Shown piece by piece: positions 56,495 through 64,000 of a stretch of 64,000 nt of DNA. Location of the stretch: NCBI GenBank assembly GCA_012842745.1, contig DUSF01000035.1, positions 310,001-374,000 of the forward strand, read 5' to 3'. Position 1 is the first letter of the stretch, and each line of letters starts with the position of its first letter. Made by a program: the position numbers and the translations under genes. Under the pieces are notes generated by a model that saw only the letters and a program-made list of their open reading frames with translations, was not told the origin of the DNA and searched no databases. Source of the stretch: Bacillus sp. (in: firmicutes) (GTDB taxonomy: Bacteria; Bacillota; Bacilli; Bacillales; Bacillaceae_J).

Positions 56495-57253
56495 ATGAAA
56501 TACGATTTCGATGATTTATATGAAGGTCCACGTTTTCAAAACAAAGCAAGAAAGAGGAAAATTAGACTTATCATTTCTAGTATTATGGCGATTATAGGTT
56601 TTTTTATTATAATTGGGATTGTTTCTTTTTTTTCAACTAGTAAGGAAGAAGCAAATGGTTCACCAGAGGAAACAATGGAAGCAACCAAGCCTGTAGATGA
56701 CGATGAAGATACCATCAATGGTTCCGAGAAAGAGGAGTCTTCTGACAATCAAGAATCACTTGAAGACGAAGCAGCATCACAAGATCATTCTTCTAATGCA
56801 GGTGGAATAAACAAAAATAATTCCGATCGCCCTGCTGTTATTGATGAAGAAGCAGATCAAGTGCGTTCAAATAGTGGAAAGGTCAATGAATCACAAGTTA
56901 TCGGTACAATTGAAAAAAATTGGGAAGCAGTAGGAACAGAGCAGCAAGGTGAACATGTTACCGATTTTACGAAGGGTTCACAGGATTGGCAGGAAATGAC
57001 CAAAGCTGTTAGTTCTGCAACAGGATTAGCGGATAATAATATGATTGTTTGGTGGATGGGGAATGGTGGTGCCCCTAATAAAGCTGTTTCAACAGTTAGT
57101 ACAAAGGATAAAGCAAGCTACTACCGCGTCCAACTTGAATGGGTTGACAACGCAGGCTGGAAACCTGTTAAAGTTGAGCAAATCGAAGGCAATGACCATC
57201 AACCAACAACAAACGCAACAAGTGATAATATAGGGGACGAAACTAATAATTAA
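56495..57253 (+). CDS. yrrS: DUF1510 family protein YrrS
   Basis: 252 residues. Short basic cytoplasmic N terminus (KARKRKIRL), one membrane helix (about 26-46), a long acidic Ser/Glu/Asp-rich extracellular linker (about 50-130), then a C-terminal DUF1510 domain ([51 protein letters not shown]). It probably works with the PBP encoded upstream at the cell surface. The function is not established. ATG 56495 after GTGGGGG. Confidence 0.85.
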   Translation: MKYDFDDLYEGPRFQNKARKRKIRLIISSIMAIIGFFIIIGIVSFFSTSKEEANGSPEETMEATKPVDDDEDTINGSEKEESSDNQESLEDEAASQDHSSNAGGINKNNSDRPAVIDEEADQVRSNSGKVNESQVIGTIEKNWEAVGTEQQGEHVTDFTKGSQDWQEMTKAVSSATGLADNNMIVWWMGNGGAPNKAVSTVSTKDKASYYRVQLEWVDNAGWKPVKVEQIEGNDHQPTTNATSDNIGDETNN

Positions 57254-57288
57254 TTTGGATATTTACATCAAGGGGGCTTAACCTTACT

Positions 57289-57993
57289 ATGAAAATTGGC
57301 ATTATTGGGGCAATGGATGAGGAAGTTGCTATTTTAAAAGAGAAAATTGAGAACAGAGAAGATATGACAATTGCTAAAAGTGAATTTTCGCTTGGACAAA
57401 TAGGCAATGTTGATGTTGTTTTATTAAAGTCGGGAATTGGGAAAGTAAATGCCGCTGTAGGAACAGCATTATTGTTAGATCATTTCAAACCAGATTACGT
57501 TTTAAATACGGGATCAGCAGGGGGCTATCATCTTGACTTAGACGTTGGTGATATTGTAATCTCTACTGACGTAAGACATCATGATGTTGATGTAACTGCC
57601 TTTGGGTATGAATATGGACAAGTGCCAAAGATGCCGCCAGGATTTGCACCTGATCAACAGTTAATTAAAAAGGCGGAAAAAGCCGCTGAAGGAATTACCG
57701 ATATTAAAGTTGCGAAAGGATTAATCGTAACAGGCGACTCCTTTATGCATGACCCTGAACGAGTAGAATTTGTTCGCCGCAAATTCACTGATTTGTATGC
57801 GGTTGAGATGGAAGCAGCGGCGATTGCACAAGTATGTCATTTATTCAATGTGCCGTTTGTCGTTATCCGAGCGCTATCTGATATAGCTGGAAAGGATTCC
57901 AATACATCCTTTGATAAATTTTTAGAAAAAGCAGCGCTGCACTCTGCTACATTAATATTGAATATTATCACTGAATTTGAGAATGAAAATTAA
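57289..57993 (+). CDS. mtnN: 5'-methylthioadenosine/S-adenosylhomocysteine nucleosidase
   Basis: 234 residues. [16 protein letters not shown] with catalytic Glu12, [53 protein letters not shown] and [10 protein letters not shown] with catalytic Asp near residue 197. It hydrolyses MTA and SAH to adenine and the thioribose or ribosyl-homocysteine, recycling by-products of SAM, which several enzymes encoded in this window use (QueA, TrmR). ATG 57289 after AAGGGGG. Confidence 0.97.
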   Translation: MKIGIIGAMDEEVAILKEKIENREDMTIAKSEFSLGQIGNVDVVLLKSGIGKVNAAVGTALLLDHFKPDYVLNTGSAGGYHLDLDVGDIVISTDVRHHDVDVTAFGYEYGQVPKMPPGFAPDQQLIKKAEKAAEGITDIKVAKGLIVTGDSFMHDPERVEFVRRKFTDLYAVEMEAAAIAQVCHLFNVPFVVIRALSDIAGKDSNTSFDKFLEKAALHSATLILNIITEFENEN

Positions 57994-58029
57994 AATTAAT
58001 AGAAAAACACGATATTTGTAAGAAATGAA

Positions 58030-58060
58030 GGGACTGTCCAATTGTTTTGGACAGCCTTTA
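58030..58060. terminator. Terminator between mtnN and the nuclease gene
   Basis: CTGTCCAA (58034-58041) pairs with TTGGACAG (58047-58054), extended by GG/CC with one bulged base. T-rich on the plus side; lies between convergent genes. Confidence 0.7.
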
Positions 58061-58063
58061 TCT

Positions 58064-58789
58064 TCAGTTTTTTGGTGCACGAAACCCAGCAGCCTCTGCT
58101 TCTTTTTCCGTGCAAAACCATCTTTCCGGTTTCGTTTGCTTGTAGGAACGTGAATAAGGGGTATGATAAATCTTCTCACCTTTGGAATTGATGTTGCCTT
58201 TAATGAGACAATCAGGATTTGCTTGTGAGATTGCATCTTCGTCGCCCTTCACTGGATTCTTTTTTTCTGTTCTAAATCCATCTTCTTGGGCATAATTCTC
58301 AATACTCCAAATTCCGATTCCTTCTTTTTGGGCCCTTTTCTGAATTTCATAAAATTCATCAACATATTTCGTATTTGGAGCATAAACATAAGCGACACGC
58401 GCTAACCCTTTTTCAAGCAGCATTTCGTTGAACATTTTCCCGTCAATCCATACATAGGCAAGTAAGCGCCCATATTTGTCACGATCAGATACATCTAATT
58501 CAATCGTTACTTCTTTGCCTTCTAACGCATCCTTCGCAAATTGCGAAGCTTCTGGACCAAACGGCTGTACGGGTTTACTTGGATGCTTTGTCTCCGGTGT
58601 GTCTACTAATAGCAAACGAACTCGCTCTTCTTTATTATGAAAAGATATGTCTAACGTATCCCCATCAACGACATTTGTAACGATTGCTTCCATTTGATTT
58701 GCTGTCTGTTCTGAACATCCACTTCCAATTGTTAAAAAAAATAATAAAGCAAACAAAAATCGAGTTCTTTTACTAAATTGTGTAAGCAT
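58064..58789 (-). CDS. Exported thermonuclease-family nuclease
   Basis: 241 residues. N-terminal signal sequence with a cysteine at about residue 25 (TIGSGCSEQ), a weak lipobox, so it may be a lipoprotein. The staphylococcal-nuclease fold (about 35-165) has VVDGDTLDI, VRLLLVDTPETKHPS, FGPEASQFAKDAL, DRDKYGRLLAYVW and LEKGLARVAYVYAPN, retaining catalytic Asp, Arg and Glu positions. The C-terminal 60 residues (CLIKGNINSKGEKIYHTP and WFCTEKEAEAAGFR) are a separate small domain often attached to exported nucleases. Likely use of extracellular DNA. The ATG follows GGGGGAAGG. Confidence 0.87.
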   Translation of the reverse strand: MLTQFSKRTRFLFALLFFLTIGSGCSEQTANQMEAIVTNVVDGDTLDISFHNKEERVRLLLVDTPETKHPSKPVQPFGPEASQFAKDALEGKEVTIELDVSDRDKYGRLLAYVWIDGKMFNEMLLEKGLARVAYVYAPNTKYVDEFYEIQKRAQKEGIGIWSIENYAQEDGFRTEKKNPVKGDEDAISQANPDCLIKGNINSKGEKIYHTPYSRSYKQTKPERWFCTEKEAEAAGFRAPKN

Positions 58790-58966
58790 GAAAATAGCCT
58801 TCCTTCCCCCTAAACTATTATTAAATTTATCAATCGTAATCTATATTGGCAATAGAATCGCTAGCGAAATGTTATCATTTGTATCAAATAAATAGAATGT
58901 GGTAGTGTTAAATTAGACATCAGTGGGGGAACATAACATTGTAAACAAAAAAAGGAGATGTTAAAA

Positions 58967-59413
58967 ATGTCGCAGCTTACTGAAGTTTTAAACAAACAAA
59001 TTGCAAACTGGACTGTACTTTATGTTAAACTCCATAACTACCATTGGTATGTTAAAGGGGGACATTTTTTCACATTGCATATGAAATTTGAAGAGTTTTA
59101 CAATGAAGCAAACCTCCATATTGATGAATTAGCAGAACGGTTGCTCACAATCGGTGGAGAACCTGTAGCAACGATGAAAGGCTGCTTAGAAATGTCATCA
59201 ATTGAAGAAGCAAGTGGCAATGAGTCTGCTGAACAAATGGTTCAAGTATTAGTCAATGATTTTTCGAAGGTTGTTAGTGAGTTAAAAGAAGGAATGTCAT
59301 TGGCTGAAGAGCAAAATGATGACATTACCGGTGACATGTTGCTTGCAATCCACGGCAGTCTAGAAAAACATGTTTGGATGCTTAAAGCGTTTTTAGGAAA
59401 AGCAGTTGAATAA
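58967..59413 (+). CDS. dps: Dps-family ferritin-like DNA-binding protein
   Basis: 148 residues from ATG 58967, nine bases after AAAGGAG; an ATG at 58958 abuts that site. Ferroxidase centre signature: [20 protein letters not shown] then [20 protein letters not shown] with the His, Asp and Glu ligands. The dodecamer oxidises and stores iron and protects DNA. The 177 bp upstream hold no evident PerR box; a sigma-B-like pair (GTTAAA and GGGAAC, 14 bp apart) is only weakly convincing. Confidence 0.93.
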   Translation: MSQLTEVLNKQIANWTVLYVKLHNYHWYVKGGHFFTLHMKFEEFYNEANLHIDELAERLLTIGGEPVATMKGCLEMSSIEEASGNESAEQMVQVLVNDFSKVVSELKEGMSLAEEQNDDITGDMLLAIHGSLEKHVWMLKAFLGKAVE

Positions 59414-59430
59414 ATGTAAATTATTATACA

Positions 59431-59471
59431 AAGAAAACCCAGGATGAGTGTAATCCCGGGTTTTCTTTTTT
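59431..59471. terminator. Bidirectional terminator between dps and the DUF1540 gene
   Basis: AAGAAAACCC (59431-59440) pairs with GGGTTTTCTT (59458-59467), plus an inner GGAT/ATCC. T residues follow on the plus strand. The leftward DUF1540 gene ends at 59470, so the hairpin serves both genes. Confidence 0.85.
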
Positions 59472-59625
59472 ACATTTGTGGTTCGAATGTTTTACAATCT
59501 GTTTCTTGCTGTGAAGTGGCTGCATTGCCATGTTGACTTACTACATAAATTGAATCAGCGGAGCATTTATTTCCTTGTGCCCAGTACGTACAGTTATTTA
59601 CTTCACATAACACATCTTGTGCCAT
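59470..59625 (-). CDS. DUF1540 domain protein, 51 residues
   Basis: Read directly from the minus strand: starts MAQDVLCEVNNCTYWAQGN, continues KCSADSIYVVSQHG and ends ETDCKTFEPQM. The four spaced cysteines (residues 7, 12, 21, 44) and the C-x4-C-x3-A/G-x4-C pattern are those of DUF1540, a small, probably metal-binding domain of Firmicutes. ATG at 59625 with AGGGAG ten bases upstream. Function unknown. The region 59626-59798 beyond it shows no gene. Confidence 0.85.
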   Translation of the reverse strand: MAQDVLCEVNNCTYWAQGNKCSADSIYVVSQHGNAATSQQETDCKTFEPQM

Positions 59626-59798
59626 TGTTTAACATCTCCCTTCATATGATAATCTTGCTACAATAAATAAGATAACCATTTGAGAAAGGAGATATACTGA
59701 AAAAACAAAATAACTGCCTACGTTCCTTATTATAAGTGAACTTGATTCTCAATATACACAATTAAACTAAAAAATGTTAATTAGCCTAATAATTATTT

Positions 59799-60782
59799 CT
59801 ATTCCAATGCGATTTTTAATGTTTCGATATTTTTGTTCATTAAGCTAAAATAATCTTCATTATTTTTTATATCATCCTCGGTTAATACGGAAAGATTATG
59901 AATGCGTAAGGATTCTGCATGAATTTCATTTTTAATAATCTCGGCTACTTTCGGTGTTATGTTTTGTTCAAAAATAATATACTTTATATTGTTTTCTTTA
60001 GCTAAATCAATAATATGCTGTAGCCCCTGTTGTGACGGTTCGTTCGTTGATGACAGACCAGTAATTGAAATTTGTTTGATACCATATCGATTTTGCCAAT
60101 AACCAAATCCAGCATGTGAAACCAATATTTTGGGTGCCGTTTTTCCTTTTACAAGCTCTGTAAAGCGGCCATCTAATTCTTCTAATTGCAATCTTAATTT
60201 ATTAAAATTGGCTTCAAATTCCTCAGCAGCCTCCGGCTTTAATTCTACTAAACTTGCTGTTATATTTTTGGCAATGGAAACTGAAAGAATCGGGTCTAAC
60301 CATATATGTGGGTCAACATCACCATGGTCGTGTCCCTCTTCATGTCCAGTTTCTGTCCCGTGTGATTCATTGTGATTGCCTGCAGATTCCTCGCCAGCTG
60401 CAATCATTTCAATCCCTTTTGATGCATCAACAATTTTTACATTTTCATTTTTCAGAGCATCAGCAATTTTTACTGCATAAGGTTCCATACTTTTATTGCT
60501 AAAAATAAAGGCATCCCCTTTGGCAATTCCAATCATCGTTTTCGTTGTTGGCTCATAAGTATGGGCATTTGTTCCTAGGGGAATAATGCTATTAACGTCA
60601 ACATGCGAGCCGCCAATTTTTTTTGCAAAATCTTCAATTGGAAATAAAGTTGTATATATTTTAAGTTTACTTTCAGTTTGTTCTTTTTTTTGCTCTGTTT
60701 CAGTTTTATTTTGACTACAACCAATCATAAAAGTGCTCATTACTAAAATTAAGAGCAAAATGCGAATAAAATTTCTTCTCAT
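59799..60782 (-). CDS. znuA: Zinc ABC transporter substrate-binding lipoprotein
   Basis: 327 residues. Lipoprotein signal with STFMIGCS (Cys22). Cluster A-I solute-binding fold; zinc ligands in GTNAHTYEPTTKTM, DPHIWLDP, LVSHAGFGYW and FEQNITPKVAE. A His/Glu/Asp-rich loop (HNESHGTETGHEEGHDHG) is typical of ZnuA/AdcA. The permease and ATPase genes (znuB, znuC) are not adjacent. Two Zur-box-like sites lie just upstream, so zinc represses it. The stop is at 59799. Confidence 0.94.
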   Translation of the reverse strand: MRRNFIRILLLILVMSTFMIGCSQNKTETEQKKEQTESKLKIYTTLFPIEDFAKKIGGSHVDVNSIIPLGTNAHTYEPTTKTMIGIAKGDAFIFSNKSMEPYAVKIADALKNENVKIVDASKGIEMIAAGEESAGNHNESHGTETGHEEGHDHGDVDPHIWLDPILSVSIAKNITASLVELKPEAAEEFEANFNKLRLQLEELDGRFTELVKGKTAPKILVSHAGFGYWQNRYGIKQISITGLSSTNEPSQQGLQHIIDLAKENNIKYIIFEQNITPKVAEIIKNEIHAESLRIHNLSVLTEDDIKNNEDYFSLMNKNIETLKIALE

Positions 60783-60817
60783 TTTTTCGTCCCCCTTTCT
60801 ATCACTTTGTAATTATA

Positions 60818-60855
60818 TCGTAATTATTACGATTTGCAAGTCAAAATCATTACGA
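60818..60855. promoter_or_regulatory. Zur boxes controlling znuA
   Basis: TCGTAATTATTACGA (60818-60832) is a perfect 7-1-7 dyad identical to the Bacillus Zur consensus. A second site, 60841-60855, matches 13 of 15 positions. They are 36 bp upstream of znuA and could also affect the divergent lipoprotein gene. Confidence 0.85.
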
Positions 60856-60862
60856 TTTACAA

Positions 60863-60882
60863 TTTGATTAAAGTTAATCAAA
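60863..60882. promoter_or_regulatory. Perfect 9-2-9 palindrome in the znuA/FixH-like intergenic region
   Basis: TTTGATTAA, two bases, TTAATCAAA. It lies between the Zur boxes and the rightward gene at 60932, where TAAAAT near 60903 could serve as its -10 box. The regulator is unknown. Confidence 0.45.
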
Positions 60883-60931
60883 ACTTCACATTTTTAAATA
60901 GTTAAAATAGTAGCATCTAGGAGGATTTGAC

Positions 60932-61705
60932 ATGATAAGATATTTAGCTGTTTTTTTTGTAATGATGTTAGCAATAACGGGATGTTCAAATGTAAATGAA
61001 AATAACGTAAACAAGGAAAAGACTAAGGCAGGCACTGAAGATATTAAGCCAATTTCTGTTGATGTTGCGATTTACCCAAGCCCAATCGAAGTGAGTCATG
61101 AAGTCACATTTGAAGCAACTGTTACGCAAGGTGATGAAAAAGTTGACGATGCTTCGGATGTAGAGTTTGAATTGTGGAAAAATGGGGAAGAAATCCATGA
61201 GAAAATAAAAGCTGAACATCAAGGCGATGGTATTTATTCCATTAAGCACTCATTTGCTGAGACAGGCACATATAATGTCATTACGCATGTAACTGCCAGA
61301 GATATGCACACGATGCCGCAGAGGGAATTTAATGTTGTTGACTTACAAGGACAAAAAAATGTCCAGCCAAAGCAAGAAACTGCTGTTGCTGACCACCATC
61401 ATCATGGCACTGATTTATTAATTCATTTTATGGGTGATGAGGAAATAAAAGTGAATGAGGAAGCACAATTAAAGGTGCATATTACTTATAAGAAATCACC
61501 ATTAAAAGGTGCGAGGGTCAGATTTGAAGTGTGGAAGGATGGGCAGGACAAGCATCAATTTATTGATGCAACTGAAGACAAAGCTGGTGAATATTCAGCG
61601 AAAGAAATTTTTAACGAGCAGGGAACGTACAATATCAAGGTTCATGTAGAAGAAGAAAAAAACAAAATTCACGATCATCAAGTTGAAAATTTGACAGTTC
61701 ACTAA
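60932..61705 (+). CDS. FixH/YtkA-like lipoprotein with two Ig-like domains
   Basis: 257 residues. Lipobox AITGCS (Cys18). Two domains of the YtkA/FixH type: about 45-135 (VDVAIYPSPIEVSHEVTFEA; GDGIYSIKHSFAETGTYNVI) and about 165-257 (KVNEEAQLKVHITYKKSPLK; AGEYSAKEIFNEQGTYNIKV). Between them is a histidine cluster (ADHHHHGTDLL) that could bind metal. Related proteins are linked with copper or cytochrome oxidase assembly or are of unknown function. Its divergence from znuA across the Zur boxes suggests a role in metal handling. Confidence 0.8.
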   Translation: MIRYLAVFFVMMLAITGCSNVNENNVNKEKTKAGTEDIKPISVDVAIYPSPIEVSHEVTFEATVTQGDEKVDDASDVEFELWKNGEEIHEKIKAEHQGDGIYSIKHSFAETGTYNVITHVTARDMHTMPQREFNVVDLQGQKNVQPKQETAVADHHHHGTDLLIHFMGDEEIKVNEEAQLKVHITYKKSPLKGARVRFEVWKDGQDKHQFIDATEDKAGEYSAKEIFNEQGTYNIKVHVEEEKNKIHDHQVENLTVH

Positions 61706-61784
61706 GTAGACAGGCACACAAAATCCTTCAATAGCATAGGAATGGTAATAGGCGGTTACCTACTATCTATATGGAGGTGATTAT

Positions 61785-62495
61785 GTGTCGTCTTTATTTG
61801 CAGCGATGAGTTATTTCATCAAAGAATTGTTTTTTCTTGTCTCCTATGTGAAAAATAATGCGTTTCCACAGCCATTATCTGAACAAGAAGAACGAAAGTA
61901 TTTATTATTGATGGAACAAGGTGATAGTGATGCGAGGAATCGACTGATTGAACATAATTTGCGACTTGTCGCCCACATAGTAAAAAAGTTTGAGAATACA
62001 GGCGAAGATTCTGAAGATTTGATTTCAATCGGGACGATCGGCTTAATAAAAGCCATTGAAAGCTACTCATATAGCAAAGGAACAAAGCTGGCAACATACG
62101 CTGCTCGTTGTATAGAAAACGAGATACTGATGCATCTCCGTGCTTTGAAAAAGACGAAAAAGGATGTTTCCTTGCACGATCCGATTGGTCAAGATAAGGA
62201 AGGGAATGAAATTAGTCTTATAGATATTTTGAAATCCGAAAATGAGGATGTCGTCGACACAATTCAGTTATTGATGGAATTAGAGAAAATTAATGAATAT
62301 ATTCATATATTAGATGAGCGGGAAAAGGAAGTCATCGTTGGCCGGTTTGGGTTGGATTTGCAGAAGGAAAAAACACAGCGGGAAATTGCGAAAGATTTAG
62401 GAATTTCAAGAAGCTATGTCTCCCGAATTGAAAAGCGTGCACTTATGAAACTATTCCATGAATTTTATCGAAACGAACGGAAAAAAAGAAGCTAA
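61785..62495 (+). CDS. sigK: Sporulation RNA polymerase sigma factor SigK (pro-sigma-K)
   Basis: 236 residues from GTG 61785 after GGAGGTGAT. The N-terminal pro-sequence ([20 protein letters not shown]) ends at the conserved S20/Y21 cut made by SpoIVFB. Region 2 has [20 protein letters not shown] and [16 protein letters not shown]; region 4 has [12 protein letters not shown] and [20 protein letters not shown]. The gene is continuous through the place near residue 112 where the skin element splits the B. subtilis gene. Late mother-cell sigma factor. Confidence 0.97.
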   Translation: MSSLFAAMSYFIKELFFLVSYVKNNAFPQPLSEQEERKYLLLMEQGDSDARNRLIEHNLRLVAHIVKKFENTGEDSEDLISIGTIGLIKAIESYSYSKGTKLATYAARCIENEILMHLRALKKTKKDVSLHDPIGQDKEGNEISLIDILKSENEDVVDTIQLLMELEKINEYIHILDEREKEVIVGRFGLDLQKEKTQREIAKDLGISRSYVSRIEKRALMKLFHEFYRNERKKRS

Positions 62496-62519
62496 AAAAG
62501 GGGAGCAATCCCCTTTTTT
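62494..62519. terminator. Bidirectional terminator between sigK and pssA
   Basis: AAAAAAGGGGA (62494-62504) pairs with TCCCCTTTTTT (62509-62519) around GCAA, with T runs in both directions. It overlaps the sigK stop. Confidence 0.88.
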
Positions 62520-62524
62520 CTGCT

Positions 62525-63064
62525 TTACATTTTCTTTAATTTAAACGAACTGACCATTAGTAAAGCTAAGCCAATCGTAAAATACATAAAAACATAACTA
62601 GGAAAAATAGATATTCCGAGTGTCGAAAATGTTAAGACAATACCCGCAACTGTGATTGGTAAACCTGTAAAATAACCATTGTTTTCGGTAATATTAAATT
62701 TAGCTAAACGAATAGCGCCACATGCAATATAAATGAGAGTAAACAATATGCCAGCGGCCCCAAATTCATGAAGAACATGTAAGTACGTTAATAAAGCGGG
62801 AGCAATACCAAAGGAAACAATATCACACATCGAATCAAGCTGCTTACCGAATTCGGATTCAATATGAAGCTTCCTAGCAACTAATCCATCAAACCGATCA
62901 GAAAGGGAGGCAATAAAAATTAATAATAGTCCAAGTTGGAATTGACCTTGGACTATTGCAAGCAGTGAACATACACCAAAGCCCAAGTTCAATATGGTCA
63001 AAATGTTTGCTGCTTGTGACTTTATTTTTTTAATTGTATGATCAATATACTGTGCTAAAAACAT
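62525..63064 (-). CDS. pssA: CDP-diacylglycerol-serine O-phosphatidyltransferase
   Basis: 179 residues from the ATG at 63064, 11 bases after AAAGGAG; an upstream in-frame TTG precedes that site. The CDP-alcohol phosphotransferase motif is complete: SDRFDGLVARKLHIESEFG then KQLDSMCD, matching D-x2-D-G-x2-A-R-x8-G-x3-D-x3-D. Five to six membrane helices. It makes phosphatidylserine, the substrate of the decarboxylase encoded divergently at 63216. Confidence 0.94.
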   Translation of the reverse strand: MFLAQYIDHTIKKIKSQAANILTILNLGFGVCSLLAIVQGQFQLGLLLIFIASLSDRFDGLVARKLHIESEFGKQLDSMCDIVSFGIAPALLTYLHVLHEFGAAGILFTLIYIACGAIRLAKFNITENNGYFTGLPITVAGIVLTFSTLGISIFPSYVFMYFTIGLALLMVSSFKLKKM

Positions 63065-63215
63065 TCTGAAAACAACTCCTTTAAAAAACAATCCAGTTTC
63101 TTAACCATTTCAATATATATACGTTACAATAGGAAGGAAGATTCCATCAGCAGATTATTGTATCTAAGTTTAATTGGACAATGTACAATTTAAATGATTA
63201 GGAGGGGCGTTCGCA

Positions 63216-63995
63216 GTGCTTAAGTATTTTTATCGATTCTTAATAGATTTAACAAACAATCTTTATTTATCAAAGATTATTCGCACGTATACAACTTCGA
63301 AAATAAGCAGGCATGTAATTCCTTCTTTTGCAAAGACATTTAAAATAAATGAGCAAGAATATGGGAAAGATATAAAAGAATATGAGAGCCTCCATGATTT
63401 TTTTACGAGGGCGCTTAAAAACGATGCCAGACCGATTGATGATGACCCAAGCAGTGTGATTAGTCCTGTCGATGGTTATGTCGAAGATGTTGGGGAGATA
63501 TCCACTCAGAAGAATATTTATGTGAAAGGACAAGTATTCTCTATTAAAGAGATGTTTGGAAATAATCTAGCTTTTGCAAAGTATGATGGCGGTATTTATA
63601 TGATTATTTATTTAAGCCCAAAAGATTACCACCGCATTCATAGTCCGGTAGCTGGTAAGGTAATTTCGCAATGGGAATTAGGTGGAAAATCTTACCCTGT
63701 TAACAAATGGGGCTTGAAATATGGGAAGGCACCACTAGCAAAAAATTACCGAAAAATATCGGAAATAGAATGCGAAGGTAAAAGTGTTGCGCTTGCAAAA
63801 GTAGGAGCGTTGTTTATTAATAGCATTACGTTAACACATAAGAATGATTTGCTTACAAAAGGAGAAGAAATTGGTTATTTTTCTTTTGGCTCCACGGTTG
63901 TTCTCTTATTTGAAAAGGAAAGTATTAAAGCCAATGAGCATTTAAAAGGACAATTTGTTAAAATGGGACAAAAAATAGGGGTTTTCATTAAATAA
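63216..63995 (+). CDS. psd: Phosphatidylserine decarboxylase
   Basis: 259 residues from GTG 63216 after AGGAGGGG. SPVDGYVEDVGEI near residue 87, YHRIHSPVAGKV near residue 144 with the catalytic His, and the FGST maturation motif (SFGSTVVLLFE) near residue 225, where self-cleavage creates the pyruvoyl group. It converts phosphatidylserine to phosphatidylethanolamine in the membrane. It is divergent from pssA, which makes its substrate; 150 bp between them hold no other gene. The window ends five bases after the stop. Confidence 0.96.
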   Translation: MLKYFYRFLIDLTNNLYLSKIIRTYTTSKISRHVIPSFAKTFKINEQEYGKDIKEYESLHDFFTRALKNDARPIDDDPSSVISPVDGYVEDVGEISTQKNIYVKGQVFSIKEMFGNNLAFAKYDGGIYMIIYLSPKDYHRIHSPVAGKVISQWELGGKSYPVNKWGLKYGKAPLAKNYRKISEIECEGKSVALAKVGALFINSITLTHKNDLLTKGEEIGYFSFGSTVVLLFEKESIKANEHLKGQFVKMGQKIGVFIK

Positions 63996-64000
63996 TAAAA

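Overview
The window is 64 kb of low-GC Firmicutes chromosome, almost certainly from an endospore-forming member of the Bacillaceae. The main evidence is gene order. From ruvB to mtnN the core genes follow the Bacillus subtilis order: ruvB, queA, tgt, yajC, yrzE, a DUF421 gene, spoVB, comN, secDF, recJ, apt, relA, dtd, hisS, aspS, 6S RNA, tcdA, rarA, cymR, an iscS-type gene, mnmA, recD2, yrrD, an AI-2E family gene, alaS, ireB, ruvX, yrzB, mltG, trmR, trhP1/trhP2, greA, a class B PBP, yrrS and mtnN. Sporulation genes (spoVB, an rsfA-like regulator, an uninterrupted sigK), T-box leaders, Zur boxes and AGGAGG-type ribosome binding sites agree with this. Many genes appear to start at TTG or GTG.

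Layout. 1-3.1 kb: end of ruvB, queuosine genes and yajC. 3.1-6.9 kb: an insertion with an XRE repressor, a small Cro-like protein transcribed divergently from mirrored promoters, a 22-bp palindrome, a cheY paralogue and a chemoreceptor. 6.9-18.6 kb: yrzE, DUF421, spoVB, comN, secDF, recJ, apt, relA and dtd, with a helically phased 20/21-bp repeat array before dtd. 18.7-22.6 kb: small HTH gene, T-box leader, hisS-aspS and 6S RNA. 22.7-26.4 kb: tcdA, an rsfA-like gene, rarA and a YczE-like membrane protein. 26.5-34.5 kb: cymR, cysteine desulfurase, mnmA, TPR protein, recD2, yrrD, two very small genes and an AI-2E family permease. 34.5-39.9 kb: T-box leader with alaS, ireB, ruvX, yrzB and mltG.

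39.9-50.9 kb is the main accessory region, inserted between mltG and trmR. It encodes a response regulator with a SARP/BTAD output domain, a sortase, a 1921-residue LPXTG surface protein and a 1022-residue membrane hybrid kinase that carries two different kinase cores. The promoter in front of the sortase has two TTCAGAAT copies exactly 11 bp apart, 7 bp upstream of a TATAAT. This is the classical SARP operator geometry, so the region reads as a self-contained, signal-controlled system that builds and anchors a surface adhesin. It is my best candidate for an undescribed system.

50.9-58 kb returns to the core: tRNA wobble-uridine hydroxylation and methylation (trmR, trhP1, trhP2), greA, PBP, yrrS and mtnN. 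58-64 kb holds a secreted nuclease, dps, a 51-residue DUF1540 gene on the minus strand, znuA under two Zur-box-like sites, a FixH/YtkA-like lipoprotein, sigK, pssA and psd.

No tRNA or rRNA genes, transposases, integrases or CRISPR arrays were seen. All functional assignments come from reading sequence and motifs; no searches were run.
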